A stretch of 24,226 nucleotides of DNA from JBLHOS01 sp047623825 (GCA_047623825.1 JBLHOS010000047.1:1-24226); one strand, 5' to 3'. Positions 14,174 through 22,022 are shown, counted from the first letter of the stretch. Notes: a model not told the origin generated them from the sequence alone. A program made the numbers and translations.

Positions 14174-15103
14174 ATGTTCAAATCTGCACTGAGCTGCGCG
14201 GCGATTGCTGCTGTCACACTTTCCTCCACAGTTTCGTTTGCCCAAGACGCCGATTGGCGCACAGAAGTTCCGGTTTTCCGGATCGGTCTGCTTGGCGGTG
14301 AGAACGAAGCCGACCGTCTGCGTGAGCATGATTGCCAAAAGGCTTATCTGGAAGAGCGTCTTGGAGTTCCGGTTGAGCTGTATCCTGCGTCTGACTATGC
14401 GGGCGTTCTGCAGGGCCTCTTGGCGGGCCAATTGGAATTTGCTGGTTTGGGATCCGCGGGTTATGCGGGCATTGTTCTGCAGGATGAAACTGCGGTTGAG
14501 CCACTTTATACGGTGATGCAGTCTGACGGGTCGCTTGGTTATTATTCGGTCATGTACTCGATGGCAGATAGTGGCATTGAGAACTTGGCCGACATGGAAG
14601 GCCGCAGCCTGGCATTTGCCGACCCGAATTCGACCTCTGGCTATCTGGTTCCATCTTTTGAGCTGGCCAATGAAGAAGGTCTGGATCTGGAAACTTATTT
14701 CTCCCAGACCGGATTTGGTGGTGGGCATGAGCAAGCAGTTGTTGCCGTTTTGAACGGTCAGTATGACGCGGGCGTTACTTGGACATCCGGCGTTGGCGCA
14801 ATCGAAGACGGCTTTTCACGTGGCAATCTTCGTTCGATGGTCGACAAAGACATGCTCGACATGAACGAGATCCAGATCATTTGGCAGTCCAGCCTGATCA
14901 CGAACGGTCCACGGGTTATCCGCTCCGACCTTCCACAGGAACTGAAAGACCTGGTCATGGGTGCGATGATGCAGCTGCAGGTTGCAGATCGCGACTGCTA
15001 TGACGCGATCAATGATGGTGAATCGATGGGCTACTGGCCGATCAGCCACGATTTCTATCTGCCAATCATCAACATGCGTCGTGAGATGACGAACGATCGC
15101 TAA
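14174..15103 (+). CDS. phnD: Phosphonate ABC transporter, substrate-binding protein
   Basis: A 309-residue periplasmic receptor of the PhnD family, binding phosphonates (or phosphate/phosphite in some members) for the PhnCDE importer. The signal peptide is MFKSALSCAAIAAVTLSSTV ending SFAQ. FRIGLLGGENEADRL, the SDYAGVLQGLLAGQLEFAGLG segment (about 75-95), and LAFADPNSTSGYLVPS near 150-165 are PhnD hallmarks; the serine/threonine-rich STSGY loop contacts the phosphonate oxygens in known structures. Start is supported by GGGAG seven bases upstream. It is first in the phn unit, but a strong hairpin with a T-rich tail separates it from phnC, which should give more receptor than membrane components. 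No C-P lyase or other phosphonate-breaking genes are in the window. Confidence 0.93.
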   Translation: MFKSALSCAAIAAVTLSSTVSFAQDADWRTEVPVFRIGLLGGENEADRLREHDCQKAYLEERLGVPVELYPASDYAGVLQGLLAGQLEFAGLGSAGYAGIVLQDETAVEPLYTVMQSDGSLGYYSVMYSMADSGIENLADMEGRSLAFADPNSTSGYLVPSFELANEEGLDLETYFSQTGFGGGHEQAVVAVLNGQYDAGVTWTSGVGAIEDGFSRGNLRSMVDKDMLDMNEIQIIWQSSLITNGPRVIRSDLPQELKDLVMGAMMQLQVADRDCYDAINDGESMGYWPISHDFYLPIINMRREMTNDR

Positions 15104-15117
15104 ACTGCCCGAATTTT

Positions 15118-15155
15118 AAGAGGTCGCGAGTTTTCGCGGCCTCTTTTCTGTTTTT
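15118..15155 (+). terminator. Intrinsic terminator/attenuator between phnD and phnC
   Basis: AAGAGG-TCGCGAG and CGCGG-CCTCTT form a GC-rich stem (15118-15145) with a small TTTT-containing loop, followed at once by TTCTGTTTTT. This is the best-formed intrinsic terminator in the window. Lying 15 bases after phnD inside the operon, it probably lets a fraction of transcripts through to phnCEE. Confidence 0.85.
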
Positions 15156-15226
15156 GCGCACGGCGTCACGGAACTGAGACGTTTTGCCGGTCCCATCACG
15201 TCTGGGACCTTTCCAGGAGCTATATG

Positions 15227-16063
15227 ATGCTAACATTGAATGCACTGACCAAGCGTTTCAAGGACACGGCGGCGGTTGACGCCGTCAGCCTGCAAATTCC
15301 AGATGGCCAGATGGTCGGGATTATTGGCCGGTCCGGTGCTGGAAAGTCTACTCTGCTGCGCCTGCTTAACCGACTAAGCGATCCAACCGAGGGCGAGATC
15401 CTATTCGGTGACACCGATGTGGCTAAGCTAAAGGGCGATGCCCTGCGCAAATGGCGCAGCGATTGCGCGATGATCTTTCAACAGTTTAATTTGGTTGGGC
15501 GGCTGGACGTTGTCACGAATGTCCTTACTGGACGTCTTTACGACCTACCAGCGTGGCGATCGCTGACCCAGATCTACACGCCACAAGAGCGTGCGTTTGC
15601 TGTGCAGGCATTGGACCGGCTGACCATGGCCCACACCGCGTTGCAACGCGCCGAAACCCTATCGGGTGGCCAGCAACAGCGCGTCGCGATTGCGCGCGCA
15701 TTGGTGCAAGAGCCAAAGATCCTGCTTGCAGATGAGCCGATCGCCTCGCTTGATCCATTGAACGCCAAGATCGTCATGGATGCGCTGCGCCAGATCAACC
15801 AACAAGATGGCATTACGGTCGTGTGCAACCTGCATACGCTGGATACTGCCCGACAATACTGCGACCGCATCATCGGGATGCAGGCTGGCCGCATTGTGTT
15901 TGACGGCACACCTGATCAGCTGACCATTGGGGCGGCTCGTGACATCTACGGCGCTGAGGCTGATGAGGCTTTCAATGAGAATGCAACGTCCACCAAGCTA
16001 AGTGGTGCGTCCGCCACCGAAGCCCAGGTCGCTGCGATCAAGCAAGCCGCAGTGAACGTGTAA
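15227..16063 (+). CDS. phnC: Phosphonate ABC transporter, ATP-binding protein
   Basis: A 278-residue ABC ATPase that powers phosphonate import. Walker A GRSGAGKST is at about 34-42, the Q-loop in FQQFNLVGRLDVVTNVLTGR (PhnC-typical), the signature LSGGQQQR, Walker B ILLADEPIASLD and the H-loop in CNLHTLD. The two adjacent ATGs at 15224 and 15227 are both possible; AGGAG at 15215-15219 is spaced better (seven bases) from 15227. The carboxy tail after about residue 240 is Ala-rich and variable. It follows the phnD terminator and precedes phnE by 12 bases, so phnC-phnE-phnE form one tight unit. Confidence 0.93.
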   Translation: MLTLNALTKRFKDTAAVDAVSLQIPDGQMVGIIGRSGAGKSTLLRLLNRLSDPTEGEILFGDTDVAKLKGDALRKWRSDCAMIFQQFNLVGRLDVVTNVLTGRLYDLPAWRSLTQIYTPQERAFAVQALDRLTMAHTALQRAETLSGGQQQRVAIARALVQEPKILLADEPIASLDPLNAKIVMDALRQINQQDGITVVCNLHTLDTARQYCDRIIGMQAGRIVFDGTPDQLTIGAARDIYGAEADEAFNENATSTKLSGASATEAQVAAIKQAAVNV

Positions 16064-16075
16064 GGGGTAACTGGA

Positions 16076-17011
16076 ATGGTCGATATATCTGTGAATTCTC
16101 CAGCGTCCTCCTCGCGTGAACGCAACGCTGTAACCCTATTTGAACAACACCGAAGCGATCTGATCCGGCAACGCCGTGCGATGACCATTTTTGGCATCGC
16201 CGCCTTCCTTGTTTGCCTTGGCCTTTCGATTTGGGTGTCGCGCTTTTACCCTAGTCGTCTGGCCGAAGGCGTGCCGCGGATCCTTGAGTATTTCGTCACC
16301 ATCACACCTGATCTGAATTGGTCAGTTTTGTTTGAGGCAAAGAATGAGGCGGGGCGCGCTGTGCCCGGCTCATTCGCCTATTGGTACACAGATTTCTGGA
16401 CGTATTTAGAGCTGATCTTTGAGACAATATTGATGGCTATTACCGGCACAATCATCGGCGGAACATTGGCATTTCTGTTGTCTTTCGCGGCTTCAGATAA
16501 CCTTGCGCCCAACCAGACGATCTACTTCCTTGCGCGTCGGTTCATGGAAATCTGCCGAGGCATCCCAGAGATCCTGTTGGCGTTGGTCTTTGTCTTTATG
16601 ATCGGAATTGGCCCGTTGGCTGGTATTCTGGCGGTTGCGATCCACACCACTGGCGCTTTGGGCAAGCTGTTTGCTGAGGTGAATGAGAACGCCAGCGATA
16701 AGCCGGTTGAGGGCATCGCGGCGGTTGGTGGAAACTGGTTTGAGCGTATGGCCTACGGCGTTGTCCCACAGGTCACTCCAAACTTTGTTTCCTATTTGCT
16801 GTTGCGGTTTGAGATCAATGTCCGAGCCTCGTCAATCATCGGGTTTGTCGGTGCGGGTGGGATCGGGCAGGAATTGAACCGCGTGATCAGCTTTTATTCA
16901 GATGACCGTGTTTTGGCTGTGTTGATCTTGGTCGTAGCCACCGTGACAGTGATCGATCTGATCTCTGAGCGGTTGCGCCTTGGATTTATCGGCAAGGAGA
17001 ACTTCCAATGA
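16076..17011 (+). CDS. phnE: Phosphonate ABC transporter, permease (first PhnE)
   Basis: A 311-residue inner-membrane permease. After a hydrophilic amino end of about 40 residues comes a first membrane segment (FGIAAFLVCLGLSIWV), then after a periplasmic stretch the binding-protein-dependent transport domain with several membrane helices from about 120 to 300. The EAA-type coupling loop is readable as EGIAAVGGNWFERMAYGVVPQV (given here only to show its conserved G and P), and IIGFVGAGGIGQEL is a PhnE hallmark. GGGGTAACTGGA precedes the start. Its last bases overlap the next permease by four (ATGA), and the two are expected to form a heterodimeric channel served by PhnC. Confidence 0.9.
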   Translation: MVDISVNSPASSSRERNAVTLFEQHRSDLIRQRRAMTIFGIAAFLVCLGLSIWVSRFYPSRLAEGVPRILEYFVTITPDLNWSVLFEAKNEAGRAVPGSFAYWYTDFWTYLELIFETILMAITGTIIGGTLAFLLSFAASDNLAPNQTIYFLARRFMEICRGIPEILLALVFVFMIGIGPLAGILAVAIHTTGALGKLFAEVNENASDKPVEGIAAVGGNWFERMAYGVVPQVTPNFVSYLLLRFEINVRASSIIGFVGAGGIGQELNRVISFYSDDRVLAVLILVVATVTVIDLISERLRLGFIGKENFQ

Positions 17012-17865
17012 TGTCCACCCTATCTGCCGTGACAGCAACCGAAGTTGAATCACTTCGCGTCAGCCAGCCCGAAGTGTTTAATTCTCCGCGAAAAATGATC
17101 CGTAAATGGGGCCCCTGGGCGTTGGCACTTGGGTATCTAATCTGGTCGATGTGGTTTTTTGAGTTCGTCCGGCTTCTTGACGGGTCTGATCGTGTTTGGT
17201 CACTGCTGCGTGCATTTTTCATCTGGGAAGATATGGCTAACTGGCAATACGCCAATATCTATGTCGGCATTGCGCAAACCCTTGCGATGGCGTTTCTGGG
17301 CACGCTTTTGGGTTCACTAGGGGCGTTGGTCATTGGCTTTTTCGCAGCGCGCAATATCATAACATTCACACCGCTGCGGCAACTGGTGCGGCGTATCCTG
17401 GATGTGCTGCGCGGCGTCGATCAACTGATCTGGGGGTTGGTCTTTGTACGGGCCGTTGGATTGGGGCCTCTTGCCGGGGTTCTCGCGATTTTCATCTCGG
17501 ATCTGGGCACACTGTCCAAGCTGTATTCCGAGGCGATTGAGAATATCGACCGCAAGCAGGTTGAGGGGATCAAGGCGACAGGTGCTGGGCCATTTGCGTT
17601 GGTTCGCTTTGGCTACATCCCACAGGTGCTGCCTGTTTTCATCTCACAGTCGCTATATTTTCTGGAAAGCAACACTCGCTCCGCGACGATCCTTGGGATC
17701 GTTGGAGCAGGTGGTGTCGGGATGATCATTATTGAGCGGTTCCGAGCCACACTTTATGATCAGGTCGCGTTCGTGATCCTGAATATCCTGATTCTGATCG
17801 CGATAATTGACTATCTGTCTAAAAAGATACGTCAGCGCGTTATTGGCCGTAATGAGATCCGCTAA
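17008..17865 (+). CDS. phnE: Phosphonate ABC transporter, permease (second PhnE)
   Basis: A 285-residue permease, paralogue of the preceding one. It starts inside the previous stop codon (ATGA), indicating translational coupling. A membrane anchor near 37-54 (WALALGYLIWSMWFFEFV) is followed by the transport domain: ANIYVGIAQTLAMAFLGTLLG, RGVDQLIWGLVFVRAVGLGPLAG-type helices, the EAA loop EGIKATGAGPFALVRFGYIPQ and ILGIVGAGGVGM. Two adjacent phnE genes are usual in alphaproteobacteria. A strong hairpin follows after 24 bases and ends the operon; no catabolic phn gene is attached. Confidence 0.9.
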   Translation: MMSTLSAVTATEVESLRVSQPEVFNSPRKMIRKWGPWALALGYLIWSMWFFEFVRLLDGSDRVWSLLRAFFIWEDMANWQYANIYVGIAQTLAMAFLGTLLGSLGALVIGFFAARNIITFTPLRQLVRRILDVLRGVDQLIWGLVFVRAVGLGPLAGVLAIFISDLGTLSKLYSEAIENIDRKQVEGIKATGAGPFALVRFGYIPQVLPVFISQSLYFLESNTRSATILGIVGAGGVGMIIIERFRATLYDQVAFVILNILILIAIIDYLSKKIRQRVIGRNEIR

Positions 17866-17889
17866 CTGACAACGCTAAAATGTTACGGC

Positions 17890-17929
17890 TGCCCGCTGGA
17901 TCCCGGTGTTCGCACCGGTCTGGCGGGCA
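17890..17929. terminator. Terminator hairpin ending the phn operon
   Basis: TGCCCGC (17890-17896) pairs with GCGGGCA (17923-17929), enclosing an inner CCGGTG-TTCG-CACCGG stem-loop with a stable tetraloop. It lies between the convergent phnE and LysR genes and probably terminates both. T tracts are weak. Confidence 0.7.
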
Positions 17930-17943
17930 AATGTTGCGGGTTA

Positions 17944-18849
17944 TCAGGCCCGGTGCGCTAATTCCTTGATTAATAAATCGAACACAACGCGGATGCGACG
18001 GCTTGTCGTCAATTCGCGGTGCGCGACCAGCCAAATTGGAAACATCAAGGGTGGCAAATCAGGCAGGACCCGCCTGACCGCTGCATCTGCATCACCGATA
18101 TGGCCGTCCAAAACGCCGATCCCCAGCCCGGCCCTGACAAATTCCCACATCACCAGATAGTTCTCGACCAAGATCGGAAAGTTCTGTTCCGTCAAAGATA
18201 GCCCCATTGCGTTTAGCCCTTTGAGAAAGCTGCCAGAGCGATCGATGCTAATAAAATCTGCCCGCGAAAGATCTGCAGGGTCAGTTGGATGGCCGATCTT
18301 ATCTAGATAGCCCGGGGTGGCATACAGCCGGGCCGGGACGTCACGGATTTTTTTGGCGATCAAGTCTGGGTCTGTTGGGCGAAAATTGCGAATTGCGATA
18401 TCGGCCTCACGGCGGCGCAGGTCGCTGGCGGTATTTGACGCTACAACCTCAATCTCAATATCAGGGTGCAGCTGGCGCAGTTTGGTCAGGAGCGGTGGCA
18501 ACAGATAAGCTGCGTAAACCTCACTGGCTGAAATGCTGATGGTTCCTGCGATTTGTTCAGATTGGCCCGTTGCAGACAGCGAAACACGCGTTGCAGCGTC
18601 ACCCATTGCGCGAACATGGTCCAACAACTCCAATCCGGTGGCGGTCAGGGTCAATCCGCGCGCTGTCCGTTCGAACAGCAAAACGCCTAGTTCTTCCTCT
18701 AGTGCCGTTACCTGCCGGCCCAATGTTGGCTGAGCCATCCCAAGGGCACGCGCGGCGGCCGACAACGAGCCTTCGTCAGCCGTTACTAAAAACGCCCGTG
18801 CACGGTTCCAGTCAAATTTGATAGAGCGCCATTCCATGCAGAAATGCAT
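17944..18849 (-). CDS. LysR family transcriptional regulator
   Basis: A 301-residue LysR-type regulator. The winged helix-turn-helix is at about 14-72 (WNRARAFLVTADEGSLSAAA, then LGMAQPTLGRQVTALEEELG and LFERTARGLTLTATG). The periplasmic-binding-protein-like effector domain runs from about 100 to the end. It resembles LysR members with a shortened effector domain that pair with redox or drug-response genes, but no ligand can be named. It is divergent from the MDR oxidoreductase gene across 78 bases, the usual arrangement for a LysR protein and its target. The first ATG (18849) and a second at 18837 are both possible; neither has a clear ribosome-binding site, and the domain begins soon after either. 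Relation to the convergent phn operon is not supported. Confidence 0.9.
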   Translation of the reverse strand: MHFCMEWRSIKFDWNRARAFLVTADEGSLSAAARALGMAQPTLGRQVTALEEELGVLLFERTARGLTLTATGLELLDHVRAMGDAATRVSLSATGQSEQIAGTISISASEVYAAYLLPPLLTKLRQLHPDIEIEVVASNTASDLRRREADIAIRNFRPTDPDLIAKKIRDVPARLYATPGYLDKIGHPTDPADLSRADFISIDRSGSFLKGLNAMGLSLTEQNFPILVENYLVMWEFVRAGLGIGVLDGHIGDADAAVRRVLPDLPPLMFPIWLVAHRELTTSRRIRVVFDLLIKELAHRA

Positions 18850-18881
18850 ATCAGATGTAGAAATTCAGTCAATTATCTTTG

Positions 18882-18904
18882 GGCTAATGTGGCTGTAGAT
18901 AGCC
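18882..18904. promoter_or_regulatory. Candidate LysR binding site between the LysR and MDR genes
   Basis: An interrupted inverted repeat GGCTA-N13-TAGCC in the 78-base divergent spacer contains a T-N11-A core (18885/18897), the form preferred by LysR-type proteins. It lies 24-46 bases before the MDR start codon. The match is short, so this is suggestive only. Confidence 0.3.
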
Positions 18905-18927
18905 TTCAGATCAGTAAATAGAACGGG

Positions 18928-19950
18928 ATGAAGACCATGAAGGCTGCATATTACACGCAATACGGAGCGGCGGATGTTGTTAAGATCAAGGACATTCCCC
19001 GCCCGGAACTGAACGGAGATGAGATCTTGGTGAAGGTCTATGCCACTTCGGTCAACACGGCTGACTGGCGGATCCGTGCCTCGGCGTTTCCGCTTTATGC
19101 ATGGCTGCCGGGGCGGCTGATGTTTGGGCTATTCGCGCCTAAATCCAAGGTTTTGGGCGCTGATTTCGCAGGCCGCGTCGTTGCAAAGGGATCTGCGGTC
19201 ACCCGGTTCAAAGGCGGCGATGCGGTGTTTGGGTTTGCCGGACGCGGTGCCCATGCCGAGTATCTGAAAATCTCGCAAGCGGCAGCTATTGAGCCGATGC
19301 CGAGCAATCTCAGCTATCTGGAGGCCGCCGCTGTCCCCTTTGGCGCCCTTTCGTCATTGGTGTTCCTGCGTGATTTTGCGAAGGTTGAGCCGGGCAAAAG
19401 CGTCTTGATCTACGGCGCATCCGGCGGGTTGGGTGTGTTCGCGGTGCAGTTGGCCAAGCATTTCGGTGCAGACGTCACAGGCGTTTGCAGCACCGCCAAC
19501 ATGGATTTGGTCAAATCGCTTGGCGCTGATCAGGTGATTGACTATTCAGCTGAGGATTTCAGCCAAAATGCCAAGACCTATGACGTGATCATCGACACTG
19601 TTGGCAAAGTGTCTTTTCGAAACTGCAAAGCGTCATTGGCACCCGGTGGGGTTTTTGTGCCCATCGAGTTTAAGATGCGTGAGATCATACAATTGCTGAT
19701 CACCAAGATCATCGGCGGAAAGAAGGTGGTGGTCGGGATCTCCCAAGATCGGATGGAGGATCTGAGATACCTTGCCGATCTTCTAAGCCGTGCAGAGATT
19801 CGGCCAGTTATCGATACTGTCTATCCGCTGGGTGACATCGTACCGGCGCACCGGCGTGTCGAAAGTCGCCACAAGACAGGCAGCGTGGTTATCGCGATGC
19901 CCGACCACGAAATAGCGTCATCGCGGATCAGTGCCGCAGAGTTAATATAG
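18928..19950 (+). CDS. MDR superfamily NAD(P)-dependent oxidoreductase, quinone-reductase-like
   Basis: A 340-residue medium-chain dehydrogenase/reductase. The GroES-like amino domain covers about 1-130 (MKAAYYTQYG, VKVYATSVNTADWRIR, LGADFAGRVVAKG), and the Rossmann domain follows with SVLIYGASGGLGVFAVQLAK at about 165-183 for NADPH binding and a GADQVIDY segment typical of quinone oxidoreductases. The structural and catalytic zinc-ligand cysteines of alcohol dehydrogenases are absent (Asn-Thr-Ala-Asp replaces the Cys-His pattern), so a zinc-independent quinone or enone reductase is likely. The ATG at 18928 is followed by a second at 18937. The divergent LysR gene is its probable regulator. 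The last 20 residues (HEIASSRISAAELI) extend past the usual end of the family. Confidence 0.87.
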   Translation: MKTMKAAYYTQYGAADVVKIKDIPRPELNGDEILVKVYATSVNTADWRIRASAFPLYAWLPGRLMFGLFAPKSKVLGADFAGRVVAKGSAVTRFKGGDAVFGFAGRGAHAEYLKISQAAAIEPMPSNLSYLEAAAVPFGALSSLVFLRDFAKVEPGKSVLIYGASGGLGVFAVQLAKHFGADVTGVCSTANMDLVKSLGADQVIDYSAEDFSQNAKTYDVIIDTVGKVSFRNCKASLAPGGVFVPIEFKMREIIQLLITKIIGGKKVVVGISQDRMEDLRYLADLLSRAEIRPVIDTVYPLGDIVPAHRRVESRHKTGSVVIAMPDHEIASSRISAAELI

Positions 19951-19961
19951 ATAGGGTAAAT

Positions 19962-20037
<76 letters not shown>

Positions 20038-20149
20038 ATCTGTCTCGCACACGTCGCGTCGACGAGAGCGGGTTTAGGGAATGGTGCGGGGCAGTTCAAG
20101 CGGAAAATCCGGTTTTTATGAGCTGCCCACGCGCCTGTATTGGATCGAC

Positions 20150-20500
20150 CTAGTCGTCGTCGTTTTCAATGGCAACATCTGCCAAATCATCCAGCGCAAC
20201 GGTGTCGTCGTCGTCGTCTTCCAGAACATCATCGCCCAGATCGACATCATCATCATCGTCGTCATCGTCATCCAGAACAACAACGTCGTCATCGACCGCG
20301 GCACTGTCTTCAGCTTCGGTGGCTTTCACCTTGGATGCAGCATCAGGTTTGTCCGCAAACAACGTACGTGATCCTTTGCCCGTATCAATGACCACAATCT
20401 CACCCGTATATGGGCTGATCACTGGATTCTTGTTTAGGTCGTAAAACCGTTTTCCCGTATTGGGACAAAGACGCTTAACGCCCCATTCCGCTTTCGGCAT
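20150..20500 (-). CDS. FYDLN-type acidic protein (TIGR02300-like)
   Basis: A 116-residue protein with a short conserved head and a very acidic tail. The head MPKAEWGVKRLCPNTGKRFY-DLNKNP carries the FYDLN signature that names the family. The tail from about residue 60 is mostly Asp and Glu, with runs of up to nine Asp, encoded by GAT/GAC repeats. In many members the head is a zinc ribbon with two CxxC-like pairs; here one Cys remains (CPNTG) and the second pair is replaced by SPYTG, so metal binding is doubtful. Longer frames exist upstream to 20611, but ATG at 20500 follows AAAAAAGGGGCTGTC, a good ribosome-binding site, and matches the family start. Function is unknown. It lies just upstream of tRNA-Ala on the same strand. 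Confidence 0.88.
   Translation of the reverse strand: MPKAEWGVKRLCPNTGKRFYDLNKNPVISPYTGEIVVIDTGKGSRTLFADKPDAASKVKATEAEDSAAVDDDVVVLDDDDDDDDDVDLGDDVLEDDDDDTVALDDLADVAIENDDD
20152..20300. repeat. Trinucleotide low-complexity tract encoding poly-Asp
   Basis: The plus strand shows runs of GTC, ATC and CGT trinucleotides, the reverse complement of GAC/GAT codons in the acidic tail of the FYDLN protein. It is coding low complexity prone to length variation between strains, not a CRISPR or minisatellite. Confidence 0.8.
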
Positions 20501-20613
20501 GACAGCCCCTTTTTTCATCGCTATCGAGAGAATTGCGTCCCGATGCCACAATGTTGAAGGGGTGTCAAAGCCTTTCAAGTCCTGTTGGCGCAATACCGGA
20601 GATCCGTCCACTA

Positions 20614-21324
20614 ATGCCCGTGAAAACTCTCATTTTACCCGGCTGGCCTTACGTCGAGGTCACATTGCGGCGCTCTACCCAGGCGCGGCGGTTTTCGTTG
20701 AGGGTGTCGCGCAGTGACGGACAGGTCAGTTTAAGCATGCCAAAATGGGCGCAAGAACAGGCCGCGATGGACTTTCTGATTGAGCGACAGGACTGGGTTC
20801 GCGGTCATATGGCGCGCTCTGGCCAACGACAGGTGCCGCGTTTGGGGGGCACGATCCCGATCGAAGGAATTGAGCGACCGATCGTCGAAGGCGGTGGGCG
20901 TGCAGCCCGGTTTGAAAATGGCCAGATCCATGTGCCGGATGGCACCCGGATTGCCCCAAAGATCGCAGCTCTGCTAAAAACCCTTGCGCGGGACAGACTG
21001 GCTGCAGCCTCTGATCGGTACGCCGCAGCTTTGGGTGCTCGCTATACCGGGCTAAGTTTGCGCGATACCCGTTCGCGTTGGGGTAGCTGCACCTCTGCTG
21101 GGGCGTTGATGTATTCTTGGCGTCTGGTCATGGCACCGGCGTCAGTGTTGAATTATGTCGCCGCACATGAGGTAGCCCACCTGAGACAGATGAACCATTC
21201 GCCGCAGTTCTGGGCCCTGTGCGCTGAATTATACCCGAACTACCAGGTTGAGCGATCTTGGCTGCGGACAGATGGTCCAAGCCTGCTGACTTGGCAGTTT
21301 GAAACCTTGCCCCAACCTATGTGA
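20614..21324 (+). CDS. YgjP/SprT-type zinc metallopeptidase (DUF45-like)
   Basis: A 236-residue metallopeptidase of the YgjP-like/DUF45 family. It opens with VEVTLRRSTQARRFSLRVSR, where the basic strand is typical of the family. The core is SLRDTRSRWGSCTSAGALMY then VLNYVAAHEVAHLRQMNHSP, giving the HExxH zinc site and a downstream His in NHSPQFW as third ligand. The ORF extends upstream to 20533 but that part is not family-like; ATG at 20614 (MPVKTLILPGW) gives a normal length. A GGAG lies 12 bases upstream, so initiation may be weak. It is divergent from the FYDLN gene and precedes the GntR gene by 16 bases, so the two may be co-transcribed. Substrate unknown. Confidence 0.88.
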   Translation: MPVKTLILPGWPYVEVTLRRSTQARRFSLRVSRSDGQVSLSMPKWAQEQAAMDFLIERQDWVRGHMARSGQRQVPRLGGTIPIEGIERPIVEGGGRAARFENGQIHVPDGTRIAPKIAALLKTLARDRLAAASDRYAAALGARYTGLSLRDTRSRWGSCTSAGALMYSWRLVMAPASVLNYVAAHEVAHLRQMNHSPQFWALCAELYPNYQVERSWLRTDGPSLLTWQFETLPQPM

Positions 21325-21340
21325 TGTGATCCCTTTAAGA

Positions 21341-21994
21341 ATGCAATTGAACCAACGCCCCGCAGAGACTGGAAGAACCGTCGCCCATGATCGCGTCTAC
21401 CGCGCCATGCGTATCCGTATCATGCACGGTGAGATTGAGCCGGGTCATGCGCTGACCCTGCGCGGCCTAGGCAAAGAGTTTGGGGTCTCAATGACACCAG
21501 CCCGTGAAGCCATTCGGCGGCTGGTCAGCGAAGGCGCGCTGTTCATGACTGCGTCTGGCCGGGTCTCAACCCCTGAGCTGAGCAGTGAGCGTATTGAAGA
21601 GCTTGCAGCGCTTCGCGCCCTGCTGGAGCCTGAGTTGAGCGCACGCGCCCTGCCTCGGGCGCACATGGCACTGATTGAGCGGATGGAGGCGATCAACGCG
21701 ACGATTGCTGAGGCTGTGGCCCGCCGCGATGCAGTCGGCTACATTCGGACCAATCTGGAATTTCACCGAACGCTTTATCTGCGCGCCCAAGCGCCCGCGA
21801 TGCTGGCGCTAAATGAGACTGTCTGGTTGCAGTTGGGCCCGACGATGCGGGCGCTTTATGGCCGGTTGCGGCGCACTGAGCCACCACATCACCACCGCCT
21901 GATTATCGCTGCACTAAAGGCCGGGGATGAGCCTGGCCTGCGTCTTGCGGTGCGCGCCGACGTGACCCAAGGGCTAAAGCTGCTGGTCAGCTAG
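21341..21994 (+). CDS. GntR family transcriptional regulator, FadR-type FCD domain
   Basis: A 217-residue repressor. The winged helix-turn-helix covers about 13-75 (VYRAMRIRIMHGEIEPGHAL, LGKEFGVSMTPAREAIRRLV, EGALFM). The all-helical FCD ligand domain follows at about 80-210: ELAALRALLEPELSARAL, NLEFHRTLYLRAQ with a metal-ligand His, and HHRLIIAALKAGD with another. FCD regulators usually sense organic acids. The Met at 21341 is chosen: homology starts soon after it, and the upstream frame overlaps the peptidase gene. It lacks an obvious target: the upstream peptidase is the only co-directional neighbour. Ends 28 bases from the convergent SH3 gene. Confidence 0.88.
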   Translation: MQLNQRPAETGRTVAHDRVYRAMRIRIMHGEIEPGHALTLRGLGKEFGVSMTPAREAIRRLVSEGALFMTASGRVSTPELSSERIEELAALRALLEPELSARALPRAHMALIERMEAINATIAEAVARRDAVGYIRTNLEFHRTLYLRAQAPAMLALNETVWLQLGPTMRALYGRLRRTEPPHHHRLIIAALKAGDEPGLRLAVRADVTQGLKLLVS

Positions 21995-22002
21995 ACCTGC
22001 GG

Positions 22003-22019
22003 GGGGCAGCGCACGCCCC
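22003..22019. terminator. GC hairpin between GntR and SH3 genes
   Basis: GGGGC (22003-22007) pairs with GCCCC (22015-22019) over a seven-base loop, followed on the plus strand by AATTTAAT. It fits a modest terminator for the GntR gene and may also end the minus-strand lpd-SH3 transcript. Confidence 0.45.
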
Positions 22020-22022
22020 AAT

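Noticed and set aside
17890..18849. LysR gene as regulator of the phn operon
   Set aside because: It is convergent and separated by a terminator, and the promoter of phnD shows a Pho-like site; its divergent MDR neighbour is the better target.
20087..20130. Hairpin GGGCAG...CTGCCC with inner CGGA-TCCG between the FYDLN gene and tRNA-Ala
   Set aside because: It could be a terminator for the FYDLN gene, but the arms are interrupted and its T run lies on the wrong strand, so I do not list it as a feature.
20152..20300. Possible CRISPR or tandem array from the GTC/ATC repetition
   Set aside because: Units are three bases with no spacers; the pattern is explained by Asp codons.
20140..20391. Plus-strand His/Arg- or Ser-rich ORFs over the FYDLN gene tail
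   Set aside because: They are translations of the complement of the poly-Asp codons, not independent genes.
20533..20613. Longer start for the YgjP-type peptidase
   Set aside because: It would overlap the divergent promoter region and adds non-homologous residues.
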